From: Gymnorhina tibicen
Taxonomy: Eukaryota; Chordata; Aves; Passeriformes; Artamidae
Direction: 5' to 3'
Assembly: GCA_013399875.1 (NCBI GenBank)
Contig: VXAZ01009370.1
Span: forward strand, 2,281,288 to 2,345,287
Length of the DNA stretch: 64,000 nt
Shown piece after piece: positions 36,529 through 51,500 of this stretch (the first letter of the stretch is position 1; each line of letters starts with the position of its first letter). The notes under the pieces are model-generated. The model did not search any database, was not told where the DNA came from, and worked only from the letters and a program-made list of their open reading frames with translations. The position numbers and the translations under genes are program-made.

Positions 36529-39500
36529 CTAAGGCAAACAAAGTCACTTATTTAACTCTCTTTACACACAAAGTCTCCGTGCCTTCAGATGCCAGCACCC
36601 ACAAATACACTCCCCCATCCTGCCATCAAGTCAAATGTGGAATTAAAAGGTCTGTAAACTGTTACAACTACATAACAAGACTTTGAGTTACAGATTAAGC
36701 ACATGCACGTACTTCTAAAGAAAGCTGCACCAAATCTATGCTAAAATGCACGCAGGAAATGACTATTTAAATATTATTTATGATATAAAATGGTTTCATA
36801 TTTCTAGGAACAAAGCTAAAATACCTTCCAATTGAAAACAGTTCCCTTATCAGCTTTACATGGGCAAGGGTTTTTTTCCTCTTTAATAAAGCCTTATCCC
36901 ATCTCCCAACATTTTATTTTTTTTTAATCCCCTAATCATGTCCAGGATAAAGAGACAGACTTTGTGCAGCCAGTATTGGAAGCAGCCAGCACTTTATCAG
37001 TTATTGTAATAAAAAGTAAAGAGTTCAACAACTAAGAGCAGTTTAAACACAGCTGATTTTTTCCTTTCTCCTCTGACAAAAGGATTACTATTCCACAGGC
37101 TGCCTAACACAAATAAATCACCTATGTTTTCTATTCCAAAACACAGTTAACTCTAATATTTATGTGCGTCATCATAAGCAACATTTCCAAAGCTTGACAA
37201 TGTGACTGTTCTTTTAAACTCACTGGACTAGTTTAGTCGCCATAATGCTAAAATACAATCCCCTCTGTATCCAGTTACAGAAGTTAAAAATTGATAAAGC
37301 AGATAGGGAAACAAAAGAAACCTTGAATTTTATAAGCCGATCACTGTTTCACTGAACGTGAATCCCACTGGATTAATAAAAATTAGCATTACCATCTAAA
37401 CACTGTTCTCGTCTTTGATCATGACCTTAGTTAAATTTAGTGCTAACTAACACAAGATTCAGAGTTAGGTTTCAGTTTGAGTTCTGGGGGGTTTTTTTGG
37501 TTAATTATTGGCGCTTTTTTGCTTTCTTCCTTTCTTTTATAAAGGCATCTTAAACTCGAAGTCTTCAAACCCATTAAACAGATAAACTGGTCCTAGAAAG
37601 TTACAACAATATTCTGTCAAAATAAAATAATTAAATCTTGTCCACAGCAATGCTGTCTCACATATTCAAATTAAATACATCTTATAAACAGCAGAAAAAC
37701 ATAACTAAAAACCATGTTTCATTCAACACATGCAGTCAAGGGTCCAACAGCAACGGAGATTCAAGATTTGGCAACCAAGGCAAAACCCTCCTTCACTTCA
37801 GATTAGTGCTGCTACTCTGCCAGCAGCACAAAACTGCACCTACCCAAGTCAAAAAGTTCTTTTTTCTTCATATATAAATATTATTCTTTTACACATATAT
37901 TCTTATATAGCCTTAATATATAAAGAAAAAATAACCCCCATCACAACCAACCTTTAACCCCGCCAAAACCCCAATATTAAGCAATTTATTCAATTACTCC
38001 TCGTTTAAAGAAAAACCAAAATAGCAAACCAACAAAAACTTTACTTAGTAATAAAAAAAAAGGGTACCTGATCAAACAAATAGACTGTCACATCATCAAA
38101 GAATGTTACAGCCTTTTTCTCATCTTTCCAAAGTTCAGGTTGCCTTTCATTAAGAGGTTTTGGAAGTTTCAACAAGCTTCTCAAATGTTTTCCATCATCT
38201 TTGTCAGTAATTATCTCAGGTACTTGATGAACAGTTTCATCTTCACTGTCAGAACTCAGACTATGCATATGAAAAGTCCTCATGTCGTCCTCAGAATCAC
38301 TGTTTTCATCTTCCTCATCTGCATCATCGCCATCTTCTAAATCCAGCATTCCAGACACACTGAGTTTGCCGAGGTATTTTCCTTCAATATCTGGCTCTTT
38401 CAGTTTTTGTCCTTCCATGTGATAGAAGGACTTCTCACTGTTACTCAGATCTAAAGCCATGTTGTGCACAGGCTTTAAGTCTCTGTGTGAAAGAAGCTCT
38501 GAAGTGTTAGTGCCAACACAAGAGACACTTTTATGAGAAGTCTCAGATAGTTTTATTTCATCCCTCAGGTTACCTTCCATCACTATTTCCAGGGAAGAGA
38601 GAGTTGCCTCAGCCCACTCATCAGGACACCCCTGCATCCTTTCATCCATCTCTTGGACCTCTAAATTGTGGTTTAGTTCTGGTTTTCCATTTTGATTCTC
38701 ATCATCCTGGTAATTCCTCACATCACACGTTTGCTGTCTCTCTTCAAAGCCATAAACCTCTTCAGTGTGATTCTCTCCTCTGCCGGAGGAAACAACACAC
38801 ACAGTCTCTCTGGAGAGATTTACAGACTCTTCCGGTTTTTTATCTGGCTCAGAATCATTATCAGAGAAATAGGCAGAGTCTCTATATGAGTTTTGATTTC
38901 CACTCAGAAAAACCACTGGGGTTATTTCAAAATTGCTGTTCACTGCATCCAAACAAGCTGCTGCTTCTGACACAATGATGACTGGGTTAGAAGGCAAAGC
39001 ACTGACACTGTTCTCACTCACGACACACAGAGCAGTATCCGCACTGGAAGCATCCTCAACAGGGACATGGGAAGTCCATTCTGGAGATTCCAGGTTTTCT
39101 GTTTCATAGCCACTGTCAGCAGGTTTATCTGGTGGCAAAAGTTTCTGAGGACTCTGAGCCTGTAAAGATTCTAAAACCTCATTCACATCTAAAGAATCCA
39201 AAGAATCAGGTGTCTCTAAGGCTTGTTCTACAGTTTGTATAGGAGATGGGCTGTCTTCCAAAAGACTATCCTGACTTGCACAATCCGAAGCAGCAACAGA
39301 AATTAAGGTCACCTCTTCTGGAACATCCTTACAGTTCTCAAAATGATTTGATGTTTCTTGTATTTCCTCCAATAAACATTCATTTTTTTTTAATATGGGA
39401 GAACTATCTTGCAAGTTTCTTTTCCTATCTTCCTGATCACTACATTTTTCTCTATTAAAAGTTATTTCATCAGACTTGAAAAGCTTTCCCTGTTTCATCT

Positions 39501-42500
39501 GTGCATCACACTCATCTGTTTCGACAGCAACACTGTAATATGGACTGTTTCCAACATTATTATTTTTGGCATTATAAGATAGCTCTTCTTGACAGAGAAC
39601 ATCGGTGTTACAGGACATGACTTCATTCATTTCTACATTTAGAAGTTTCCCCTCATCCCTCAAAATAGGAAGATTTGCACATTTATCACATGACTTATCT
39701 GCTGTGGGTGGACTAGAGGATGCCTGCATCTCTACAGGAGTCTGAGACTGAGAACTGGGATCTTTATTCATTGTCACTGGGTTAAAATTTTCATCTTTCA
39801 CTGTTCTAAGACTTTCGTGTATTAAAGAAAAGACCTGTGCATTTTCAGCCAGCACAGGCTCAGGCTCTACAGAGTTTCTTTTTGAGGTTTCTAATATATT
39901 TTTTAGAACATCATCTGAGTTTTGCCCAAAATCACTGCCGGATTTTTTAGGCAATAATCCTGTTAATAAGTTTTTCTCTTGAAGAAATAAGAAGTTATCA
40001 GAAAGTTCTTCTAAAGTTACCAGGTCCGACTGGTTAGAGATGTTTTCACATAAGGAAACTGTTTCATTTTCAGAAGCATGACTAGCATGCTCCTTCCCAG
40101 AACAGCCCACTGCCTTTCTAGCATCTGCGTTTGAGTTCAAAACAGCTGGTTTAAAGTCTTTAGGAGAATCATTCGTTTCAGATAACCCAAGTATTTTTCT
40201 GTTTGTCAATTCTTCTGATCTATCAATGTCATTAAATATACTCTGGAAAGGACTTTCTGGACTACTAGTAGCAGGCAAAAATTCCTCTTTAGGATCTGTA
40301 TTGTAGTGGAAGAAGTCCCCATCGGTACTAGATTCTTCAACATCAAGATCCCTGAGAACCGTGAAATGAGAACTTTTTTCTTGTACGGCTTCTTGATGAT
40401 CAACTTCTGTTGTTAATACAACTGATTGGTTATCAAAATTCATGCTGCAGCCACTTCCTTTTTCCTCTAACTGGATATAGTAGTCATTTCCAACAGAAAG
40501 TTTGTGTGCATCAAACACAGGTAACACCCCAGGGACAGCCAGTGATGCCTCGTGACCACTTCCATCCTGTGCTCCCGGTCCTTGCTCTGAAAGTGACCTC
40601 TCAAAAACTTCCACTGGATAGAAAATACTTGTGTAGGTCATGGCTTCATCAGGATTCACGTGACCACATTCATCAAAGTGATCGTGTTTAGCTGCCTCCC
40701 AGATGTATTCAAAGCTCAGACCATGGCTCGTTTCAGTTACAGTCAGAACCTCCTCCAGCTCATGGCCAAGTCTATCTCCTGTGAAATGATCCAAGATTGG
40801 GAATGCAGAATTACTTGCTTCTCTGTTTGAGGTGTTTGGTTTCAGAGCATTCCACTGCTGTTCAAAGTCAATCTCTGAGTCCCTTTGGCTTTGCATGCGG
40901 AGGTAAGTTAAAAGTCTGTGCACTTCTTCTGCCGTCGGTCTCTTCTCTGGAGGCAGCCAACAGAACTGCAGAACTTCATACCTGTACAGATAAAAACATG
41001 TTTCAGTGGGTTTCACACTGAAAAGGAATTTATAGAATTCAGACACCTAACAAGCCTCAGAGTACCAGTGTCACTGGCAGGAACTTCCATCTATCGCAAG
41101 TACTTTTACTCCCTTTATCTAGAATTTGTTTGCTGGGAGCATGTTTCCATGTAGCAATTTCAATGTATTTAAGAGAACTGAGTCATTTGAGGACCTTTTT
41201 CAGCAGCTTTAAGAATAAATAGAAATATTTAAAGTTTACCATCTATCAGAGTATGGCTGCTCCAGACGTGGCTTGAAGGGTTTAACCTGCTTCTCCTTGA
41301 TGACGTGGGTCAGGACTTCCCTGTCAGAGAAGTCCGAGTAAGGCCGAGCACCATTCTCAAAGAGCTCCCATAATGTCACACCCAGAGACCTGGAAAAGAG
41401 GAGCAGATGACTGGGCATTCTCAGAACTACTTTAAGAGCTGCTTTTCTAAGAAAGTAATGCTATCCAAAGCATAACTGGCAAGAAGAAATAAATACCACT
41501 CCCCATTGTCTCTAGAATAACCTCAGAACTTGTTAACTCATTTTGACAGAATGCTAAAAGCCTGAAGAGTAAAATTGCTTGAAGGCAACAACAATGAAGG
41601 CAACAAAATACAGGAGGTCTCAAATTATTTGATCATGGAAAAAATCCCACATATAATAAGACACTATCTTTTCAACAGTTTTTAAATAAAAAAAATTGTT
41701 ACAGGGTATAGAAACGACATTAAAAAACCTTATGGTTCATTCAACAGAAGAAAAAAGCTTTCATGAGAAATTGCAGTTACAGGTCAAACTGCTAGATAAC
41801 TCATCTTTGTTCCAGTGTTGATAGAATTCCTTATTTTGAAGCTGCAGTGGTCAAAAGCTGCCTCTGCTCAGTGCTGCATCCGTACTGTATCCAACACTAA
41901 TTGCATTTTCAGTGATCACAGTCAGTGCTAATCTTCAGGGAATCTTTCCGTGCTCAAACTGCAAAGTAACTGACTCTGCACGTAGAATAATTTAGATTGG
42001 AAGGGGTGTCTGGAATCATCTAGTCCCAACCTATTCAAAGCAGCTCTGCATAAGAGGCACTAAAATACAAGCTGGAAACCTAAAGACCCTGGCTGCTTCT
42101 AGTCCAGATGAACACTGTGAGCTGAGGAAGCCTCCTTGGAGGATGGAAGTAAATTAGTATTTACGTAATTTCTCTCTGTCCCACTTGCTTTCTGCAACCC
42201 TACTTTTAAAACACCAAAGCCAAGTTTACTATTTAATATCCTTAGAATATAAAACCAGGAATTAACTACAATGTTTTCATAAATGCTAGCCTAATCCACA
42301 ATTTCCATTATCCAAATTTCCTGGGGCTTGAGAACTGAAGTGGAACTTGGCAATTTCAAAAATGTTCATCTTCAAGAGTTTCACCAGCCATTGTCTATCA
42401 GCTCTTTGGCAACAGAAACCATCAGTTAATTGCTGCTCTCAAATGCTGTAGCAAGAACACAGAATTTTAATTAAAATGCCACTGTTCTACCAACTGAACT

Positions 42501-45500
42501 TAATCGGGCTCTAGTGGGATCAACTTATGTCACCCACAGCTACTTATTCTTGGAAAAATCATTTACCATTTCTTTCCTTTATAAACATCTGAAGGTATGA
42601 ACACCTATTATTCTGCTAAACATTTTTGTTTGCTCCAACTTTCTCTCAATAGATTTCTAAGCATCTTTCCAAAGCAGGATATCGTGTCAGGTTTACAGAG
42701 ATTAACCTACTGTACATCTGATGCATCAGGCCAACTTAAATATTATTTACTCCTTCATGTAACATTTGAAAATATGTTCACAAATCTCTCATTGAAATTA
42801 TTTAAAGCCTTCTACATACCATATGTTACTGTATTTATTTTGCTCTGCTGATAACAGTCTGTCTTGAAAACTTGTTACTAACTCAGGTGCAGTCCATCGT
42901 AGAGGAACAAGTTTCTTCTCATCTGTCTCAATATAATCTTCCTGAATTATTGATCAAAATGAAAAAAAACAAAATCAGAAAAAGGCTGAACATACATTGG
43001 ATCAACTTCCAGACAGTGACAGTCCTCTCCTTAGTATGTTTTTATGTGTCACCCATGCAAAAAATTAGAATTAAAAAAAATAATCCCATTTTCCCCAAGT
43101 AGCAGAGAATAATGCTATGGAGCAAAGTCATTCACTGGTCACTGCATAGCAGAAACTTGCATGCAAATTTCTTGTTTAAGGTTTGGTACTTACAAAATGT
43201 TTTAATTAATGTCTTTAAAGTATATCAAGAAAGAGAAAAATTAATATTTTGAATATTTTCATTAAGAAATTGGAACTTTTCTTTCAAATGTGTCCTTAAA
43301 ATACATTAAAATAAGTTTTTTCATATTCTAGGACTACTGTAAATAGGACCAAAAAAGGTAGATCTACCAGAAGCTTCCAGAAGCATGACCTCTACTCATC
43401 TCCAGAAAGATCATTTATTCTGGTACATGAACTTGCCACAGTTATCTGCCAGTAATACTTTGAAAGTTCATTATTCAAATAAAGGACAATCTAGTATCAG
43501 TTTGCAACTTCCAAGCATGCTTGTTGTAAGCTTGGGCCCCGAATCCTCTAAAGAAGTGGCCCGTGACTAGATTAACTCACCTTGTACCTACTGAAGCCTA
43601 TACCGTAATCTCCTACTTTGACATTTAAATCGGATGTAAGGAAGCAGTTCCGTAAGGCCAAGTCACTGAAAATGCAAACAAATCAACAGTGAGACAAACC
43701 AGGAGGTCTCCAATGCAAATTAAGACAAGTGGGCTAGCAGAAGTGACAGTTCTTAGAACTGTCTTAGGTCACAGTTTGAAGTACCAAATGAAAAACCAAG
43801 AACACTATTTTTTAAAACTTTAGAACCTAAAAATCAAGGACTTATGCACAGGTCATAGTTGCAAGTAACAGGAGCAGATCAGTAAAACTAAACAGTGCTA
43901 ATGATTCAGCATCCATTCTAGATACACTTGAGCAATCCCATGTGCATGAGCTGTAGGCTGATCCCATACACCTAAATCCTCCTGAGGGCTGAGGCAAGCT
44001 GGGTGCAAGAAAGGTGTGCTCCTGGAGCTCCCTTCCTGATTCTCTTCTGAGGAAACTAAACCAGTCCATGCACTCCAAAAGACCAACTCAAATGCAGTGC
44101 AAACCCAGGCACAGGAACTGGGGAGATTGATTTCTAAAGTGCAATTGTGATCTAAACCAAATTGTAAGACAGTTTTCTCGTTGCTTGCATTTTTACTAAG
44201 TTTTAGAACCTACAAGTACCAACAATTGATTCTGTATCTCACTGGAATACTGCGGACACCACAGTTTTATACAAACACTCATCACTTCCAGAAAAAAAAA
44301 AACAAACACTGAGGCGGTCTCCTTAGAGAGGACTTATTGGACAAGATTTCTTTTGTGGCCAAAAGTCTGTGATTTCCCTCGGGCACTCCTACTGCTTGAA
44401 AAGAGGATCAGTTTAGAGCCACAGAGCCAAGCAGACTCTGCATTCTGGAATCCAAAGAAAACTAAACACAGTGACAAGGCAATCACATTTAAAGATTTCA
44501 TACAAAAACCTTGGACTATTATGCTGTCCTGCATAAAAAAGGTCAAGCTGCAGTCACTTCTCTAGAGCAGTGGTGTAGACTCTTAAGCATTCAAACTACA
44601 CACAGCATTCCCATGCAGTTATTGCATTCTGCTCATAATCCTCTCATGGAGATTACGTGGGCTGTTCACATGCTACAGTGATGTCAGCCCTCTTCACACC
44701 TATCATTGCATGGCCTGCATTTTAAATGTCATAAGCAAAATCTATCAGCAATTCAGATTATGTTTAAATATTAATTCACAATATGATACTAAGCAACCAG
44801 TAACATCTTACATCTACAGTTAAGTTCCTCAAGCAACAAACCCATACATTACACATCAACCAGAACTACAGACAGCCTTTGAAAAAGACCAACAGAAAAA
44901 GTAATGTATTTCATAGAAGTGCTCTGCTAAACAAATCACAGAGCTCTTGAATAGACACAGAATTTGCTTCCAGTTTCTACCATAAACCAGACCACAAATA
45001 CTCACGAACCAGCAGTGCTGCTGTAATAATACCAAGAAGCAGTTTTAGGAAACCCATCATGCAAACTCAGAAATCTATGCAAGTTTAATGAAGCTGGAAC
45101 TGTGGCTGCGACAGCAGAGAGCTCGGCAGACTAATTGCTCAAATATTTCACTTCTCAGTTTCACAGAAGGGGATCAGGCAATTAAGTGCCCTGAAAGAAC
45201 TCTATCTTTGCTTCTGTTGGCTTAAAAAAAAGTCTCTGAAGTACAAATTGTCTGAAAGCCACAGCTTGCCTGCTACAAAGAAAGATGATGATGTTTTCCT
45301 TTCCAGAGTCATTGAATTACACAGGTCAGAAACACATCTATAACCTTCAAGTATGTCCCAGAGCTTGCCAAACTGTTTTATACTATTTAAATAAATATCC
45401 TGCAAAAGAAAAATTGTTGGCTGCTTGAATTTACCACTAACAACAAAATCACTGATGCTGGAGCTTTACCACTTACTCTGACAGCATCAGGATAGTGTTG

Positions 45501-48500
45501 CTAGAAGTAAACATTACAGTGAGAATCTTGTAGATCCACAGAGTAATTATTTACCAGGTTTATCTGTATTTCACTGAAAATGTACTGTTAAATTTAATAC
45601 CTACAGAGCCATGCTGCTGCAAGACAAGAAACTGATCCCTCAGTTGGACAGGTACAAGTGGTATTACCTTCAAGTCATCTGAAATTGTTAAATGGGTTAA
45701 AAGAATAGCTCTGTTCATCAGCCACCAGCTGAGTCCAGGCTCTGGGGTTTTTTCAGGGTTTGCTGCTGTTTTACACCTGCACCTTTTAAGACTTAGGTTT
45801 GAGAGTTCGTTTTTCCCTGAACTAAAGGTCTCTGCTTTCCCTAAGCAGCAAGATGAGCACTGATAAGCTCCAACACAAGCTCCTGACTTGCTGAAAGGGT
45901 AATGCAAGAGCTGGTTCTACAGCAAAGAACAGACTGACTAAGTAACGGTCTTGTGGTACCCAAGGTTTCACCAGGTAAGCCACGCTTGGAGAGCAAGTAC
46001 TTCTTAATATTTCAGTCATCTCAGAGGTTAATGACTTGCAGTTCCTTAACACCTTTACATTTAAAGCCAAAAAACTATTTTTTGTCTTTTTCTGGGCAAC
46101 TAGTTTCATGAATAAATTCTCCCAGCCTTTTGCAACTACTGCCATTCTTTCAGTATTGACTACATTAATTTTAATTAAAAATAATTATATTAATTAAAAA
46201 TAAATCTAGCAGTTCCCTCGATGGGAACAAAATTATTCTCCTAGTGTGATTACTTCGAAATCTGACTACCTCCTTTAGTGAAGAATAAAAGGTTACATGA
46301 ACAACAATTCAGTGAGAGAATACTCATTTCAGTCAGATTTTCCCTCTAAACTCAGCTTCCCCCTTTCTGCATTAGAAAGGCTTTTTTCCCCCCATTTTTA
46401 GTAACAAAGGTAACAGATTACCTAAGAGAAGTTCTAAATTGCTATAATCTGATAAAAATTCACAGCAGGTAAGATTTATCCTAACTGAATTTGAACATCC
46501 CTCCCTCCACAAAAAACAAAAGAAATTTGACTTGGCCAAGAATTAATCAAACAACTACATCTGGATTGGCTTGGTAGCAGGTTGTGCTCTAAGGGCTACA
46601 AACCCAAAGAGCAGGTGATCAGCTTTCAGGCAGGTGGAGCTGGAACACCACAACACTGCAGCTCAATTAGCACCTTCATTAGCATCACACCTTCGTGCCT
46701 CAGGGTATGTCACAGTTAGACAGAAGTTTGTGCAAACACAGTCTTCAACAGCCACGGATTTTAATGAAAACACCCAGATGAATTTCAGAGTGCATCTTGG
46801 CTGGCTGGGATTTCTCTGGGAGCCTACCTGTGCACAAAGTTGTGTTTGTGCATGACAGCGAGGCCAGCGGCGATCTCGCACGCCATTCTCTGGAGCAGCA
46901 TTATCTGAGACTCTCCTTTAATGTGCTCCTGCTCATTGCAGATATAAGTTTTCAGGTCACCCTGTAAAAGAAGTTGAAGATATTTTTTAGCTTTATACGT
47001 TGGTTGAATCTGAAAAATTTATTATTAATAAAGATCCAACTGACCACATTACTTATTTACCACATTCATGCTCAATAAAATAAAGCTCCTCAAGTTTCCA
47101 GTCTCCATAAAGGATCTTATAAAAGTCATCCAAGGCATATGGTATTGTCCTTAAGGGTTTTTAATCCAATCATTTAGTAATTAACATAGATCAGACTGCC
47201 ACATAAAACCTGCCATGCATTAATAACTTCCATTAGAAAAAACAGAGTTTGATGAGCCTCTGCTTTTAAATGAGATGAGTTTTCAAGTGCTCCAAATCAG
47301 CAAAGCTGTCTGTCTGGAATTTGTAAGGGGATGGAAGGGAGAGACTAGAGAAGAAAGTTTCAGACATTGCCAGCTCACCAGAGCTCTCTGTATAAAAAGC
47401 ATGGTAATACACCCATTTCAGTCAGAGAATTCTGATGATGGCAGCAGTTTTACTGAGCCCAGGCGATGCTGAGCAATAGACACGTAATTAATGAGCCCAC
47501 AGAAGCACTCCATAAATTACTAAAAAAAGAACAGCTCTGAAATAGAGGAAAATAATTGAATACTGTCCAAACATTCAGGAAAAGGAAGACTAATGCATGT
47601 AGTAAGAGAATCCAAGCAAGGGAAAAGAACAAGTTTCTCATGCCATTGTTGTTCCTCTTCTCACTGTGTGACTTTTAACTCAGCAGTCCTGTATTTTTGT
47701 CATTTAAAATACAGACTTTCTGAAAGGGTAGCAAATTATTTCAAAGACATTTCTCTATTGAGACTGCACAACATATATCACAACTTGTTTCACCAGCATA
47801 ACATTCTGGGCTCCATGTCCATTGTCTTCCTAAATCTTGGGCCAGGAAGCTCTTGCCAGAGCAGAGTTCCAAACAATTAGGAAAGGAACAGTGTTGGTAA
47901 CACACACAGGTTCCAAACGGCAGGGCCCAAGGAATACAAGCCCTGAACACCCAGCTGAGCCGACTGTAGGTGGCAGCAAGAGCCTGAAGAAAGTCAAACT
48001 CTCTAAAATTGTCATTCATTAAAACAGCAACTGCTTGCTTAGGGTTTGTCCCAGGTGGATTAAGTTCCTAGGATGCCTGAAATGCACCCAGGAATTACTT
48101 TTTAATTTTTGAATGCATTAGTAACAGCAGTGCTGTGTGACATCCCTTATTTAATAAATTATTCATGTAGGCACATATTTTTGTAGGAAAAACAACTTTT
48201 ATTAAATCCAGCACCTTGAAACATACTGGTTCTATGTTCCCATTCTGGTCTAATTAAGGCTACAATCAAGGTTAAAAATATAAAATAGGTATTTTTGGTA
48301 TTGCTTTAAAAGGACATTGCTTGTACCAAACTGGGGTGAACCAATGGTCACACTCAGGTGCTGAACTGCCCTTCAGAAGAACCTGGACAAGCTGAACAAT
48401 GTTTCAACAGGGACCTTATGAAACTCCAGAAAGACAAATGCAGACTCTCACACGCAGGAAGGAAAAAGTCCCTTGCAACAGCACAAAGTGAGCAGTGGCC

Positions 48501-51500
48501 AGCTGGGCAGCAGCTCTGCAGGAAGGGACGTGGGGATGCTGGTGGGCAGCGAGCTCCACGTGAGCCCCGTGTGCCCTGGCAGCAGGCTGGGAGCAGCCTC
48601 CTGGGCTGCACAAACAGGGCCAGGGCCGGGGAGGTCTCAGCACCTTCTCAGCACTTGCCAGACCACATCAGATCCTGTGTTCAGAACTGGAGCAAGTTCA
48701 GGAAAGAGCCACCATGACAGGGGTCAGAGCATTTCACCACGAGGAGAGGCTCAGGGAACCAGGCTCATTCAGCCTGGAGAAAGAAAGACTTCAGCATAGT
48801 AACTGCCCAGTATTAAGTTATTAAAGACTAAGCCAGGCTCCTCCCCATGGAGCGTGGATGGAGGATGAGAGAGAACAGGCATGAGCTGAAACATGGATAG
48901 TCAGACTGAGTGTGAGGAAAACACTTTTACACATCAGGACATCAGCAGAAGTGCAGGCTGCCCACAAAGAACATGCACAGTTTCCATCCCTGGACCTTTT
49001 CAAGATTCAATTGGAAAAAGGCCTGAGAAATCTAGTCTGACCTCAGGATGACACTGTTTGAGCAGGAGGCTGGAGACCTCCTGAGCTCCTTGCTAGCCTG
49101 AATTATCCTGTGATGCTTCCCTGCCTAAAAGCAGACAGTAGCAACAGCAACATTATCCCCGCACTATTTTGAGAGCCACAAAATGGCCCTTTATTGACAG
49201 ACTTTTTAACACAGTAAATATCAAAGGTTATATATATCTGAATAAATGCAGTTCTGCAAAATTCACTGCAGAGACATCTAAATATAAAAAGCTCAATAAT
49301 CATGCTTGAGGAAGGCTCTGCTTTCTCTCCAACCTCCTCTGCCACTCTGCCTTTTCCCTCCTCTCCTGGGATTCCATGAAGAACTAAATTTTGCCTTTCT
49401 TCCCATCCTTCTCTGTTCAGCCATTTTTGTAAGTAAGTTTTAACAGATTTTTCTCTGTAACAGCCAGAAGCTGGGGGCACACTCACAGTCAGTACTCTCT
49501 GGCAGCTTTTTGTTTGTGCAAATTCCACACTGGGTTCATCTCAACACCCAACCAAATGGCTGATGTGACTTTTTAACCAGAAGGCACTCGGTTTTAAAAC
49601 TGATGATGGTTTTAAAAATGTGAAGAGGTTACCAAATTAGGTCTACTGAACACATTCTACCAAGTTGTCATAAACTGACAAATCCCCCCTTTATTTTTAA
49701 ACCACACACCACTGATAAATCTGCTCTTTGGCTCATATCCATATTGACCACGATCATGAAACAGATTCATTGAACTCTTTGATTAAAACGTTTTCATTGC
49801 AAAGATTCTTTTTTGATTAGAACATGTTTTCAAGGAGCAGTAATTAAAAAAAGAACCAATCACAGCAAGCAGGCACCTTCCCCTAACAGCAACATCCCTA
49901 AAGTAAGCCACAGAGCATTCCAGGCAAATCAGCATCCTGCTGATCTCATCTGCCCAGGGAATTGCAAGACTTGAAGAATTTCTGTAAGAATTTGATAGGC
50001 AAATCAGCCTCACAATATACATGCAGCTTCCACATTTGAATAATTTTCCTTTTACTCATAAATTATGTCAATCCATTAGAGGATTTGCTGTGCTGACAAA
50101 ATGCTGGCCACACAGGGCTGAGTAATATATTAAAGTTAATAAGACAGCTTCCACTATTTTTAACCTGGCATCATTCTGCAATGTTTAACAGTGAACAGTT
50201 AACTATTCATAGCAGACTGCACCAACATACTATGCAAGTAATATGGGGTAAGGGGCTGTGAGACCTTTCTGAGCACTTCTTTTTATATTTACTGTTTTCT
50301 AAATAATTTTAACACAGGCAAAGCATAGAATTTAACAGCTTAAATGATTTATGTGCAACTGACCTCTCTTGCTTCTTTCCCAGCTCTGCAAAGCAAGTGA
50401 TACAGAGCAACTTGGATTACATTATAAAATAGATAAATGTTAGCCAAAACAGTTCTTGCACATGCAACCAGCAATCTTGTGTAACAGAAATGTATCAGGA
50501 GTTTCTGTGGCCAAGAAAATAAGTAAGCCAGCCTGCCTGACATTCAGTACCCTGACAGCTCTGGTTTCTCTGCACTACAGTTTCCAGTGCCTCTGATCAA
50601 GACCTTTCAATGCCAAGGAGCCTGGGAACTGATAATCCAACAGGGCTGCCTGAGCAGCCAAGACAAGGTCAACTGGCCCTAAAAAGGCTACAAATCCAAG
50701 CAAGAGAAGTAGCAAAAGGAGGACATGCTGTGCTAGGCTATGAGTTTGAAGGAGTGTGAATAAAACAACCACTGTACCCTCCAGACCGTGATGGTCAGCA
50801 GAATAGACATTTTTTGTTACTTAATATGCCAAATTTGTAAAACAAGGTCAACACTGCCACATGAGCCTCAAAAGAACTTGTCACCTGAAGATATTAAAAC
50901 TTCCTATCCAACACAGCTCGTCTTGTTGCCACGTTTTCTCAGAACTACTGAATTCTTAAACACACAAAATAAGTTTACTCTGCTGGATATACACAGACAC
51001 CACCATAACCTAAGAGCTTTAGCTCAGCATTAAACCACTGGTAGCAGAACAAGACCACATTTCTCATCCTTCCCATTTGAACAACAGTCACCACAGACAC
51101 TGGAATGTTTAGTCAACCACTTAAGTTCCACCTGCCCCGATGCTTTTTCTGCTGCAGAATCACTCCTGTGTGTCTTGGAAGCACCTCCATGCACCCCAAT
51201 TTCAAGAAAAAAAGTACAAAAGAAGCTTTGAGATCAATTACTAGAAGTCTAAAAAATCCAAATAACTTGCCATTCCAACCACAGTGACAAAAAGCTTCCT
51301 GACACTCCCTTAAAAACCTTTTTACTAAAAAAACTTATTTAACAACATCTTCTATTCCAAATGGTGCCATCATGCTGCCTTCACATTGCTTCCTTCCTGT
51401 CTCTTCTCTGCCCTCACTCCAGCATTGCCACCTCCCACTCCAGGCCCTGGGCCACAACAAGGATTAGTGATGTACAGGGACACTGAGGCACTCACTTGTC

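Noticed and set aside
38140..40691. Several plus-strand open frames of 65-124 codons
   Set aside because: They lie antisense to LMTK2 exon 11, whose frame matches a known protein along its whole length; these are shadows.
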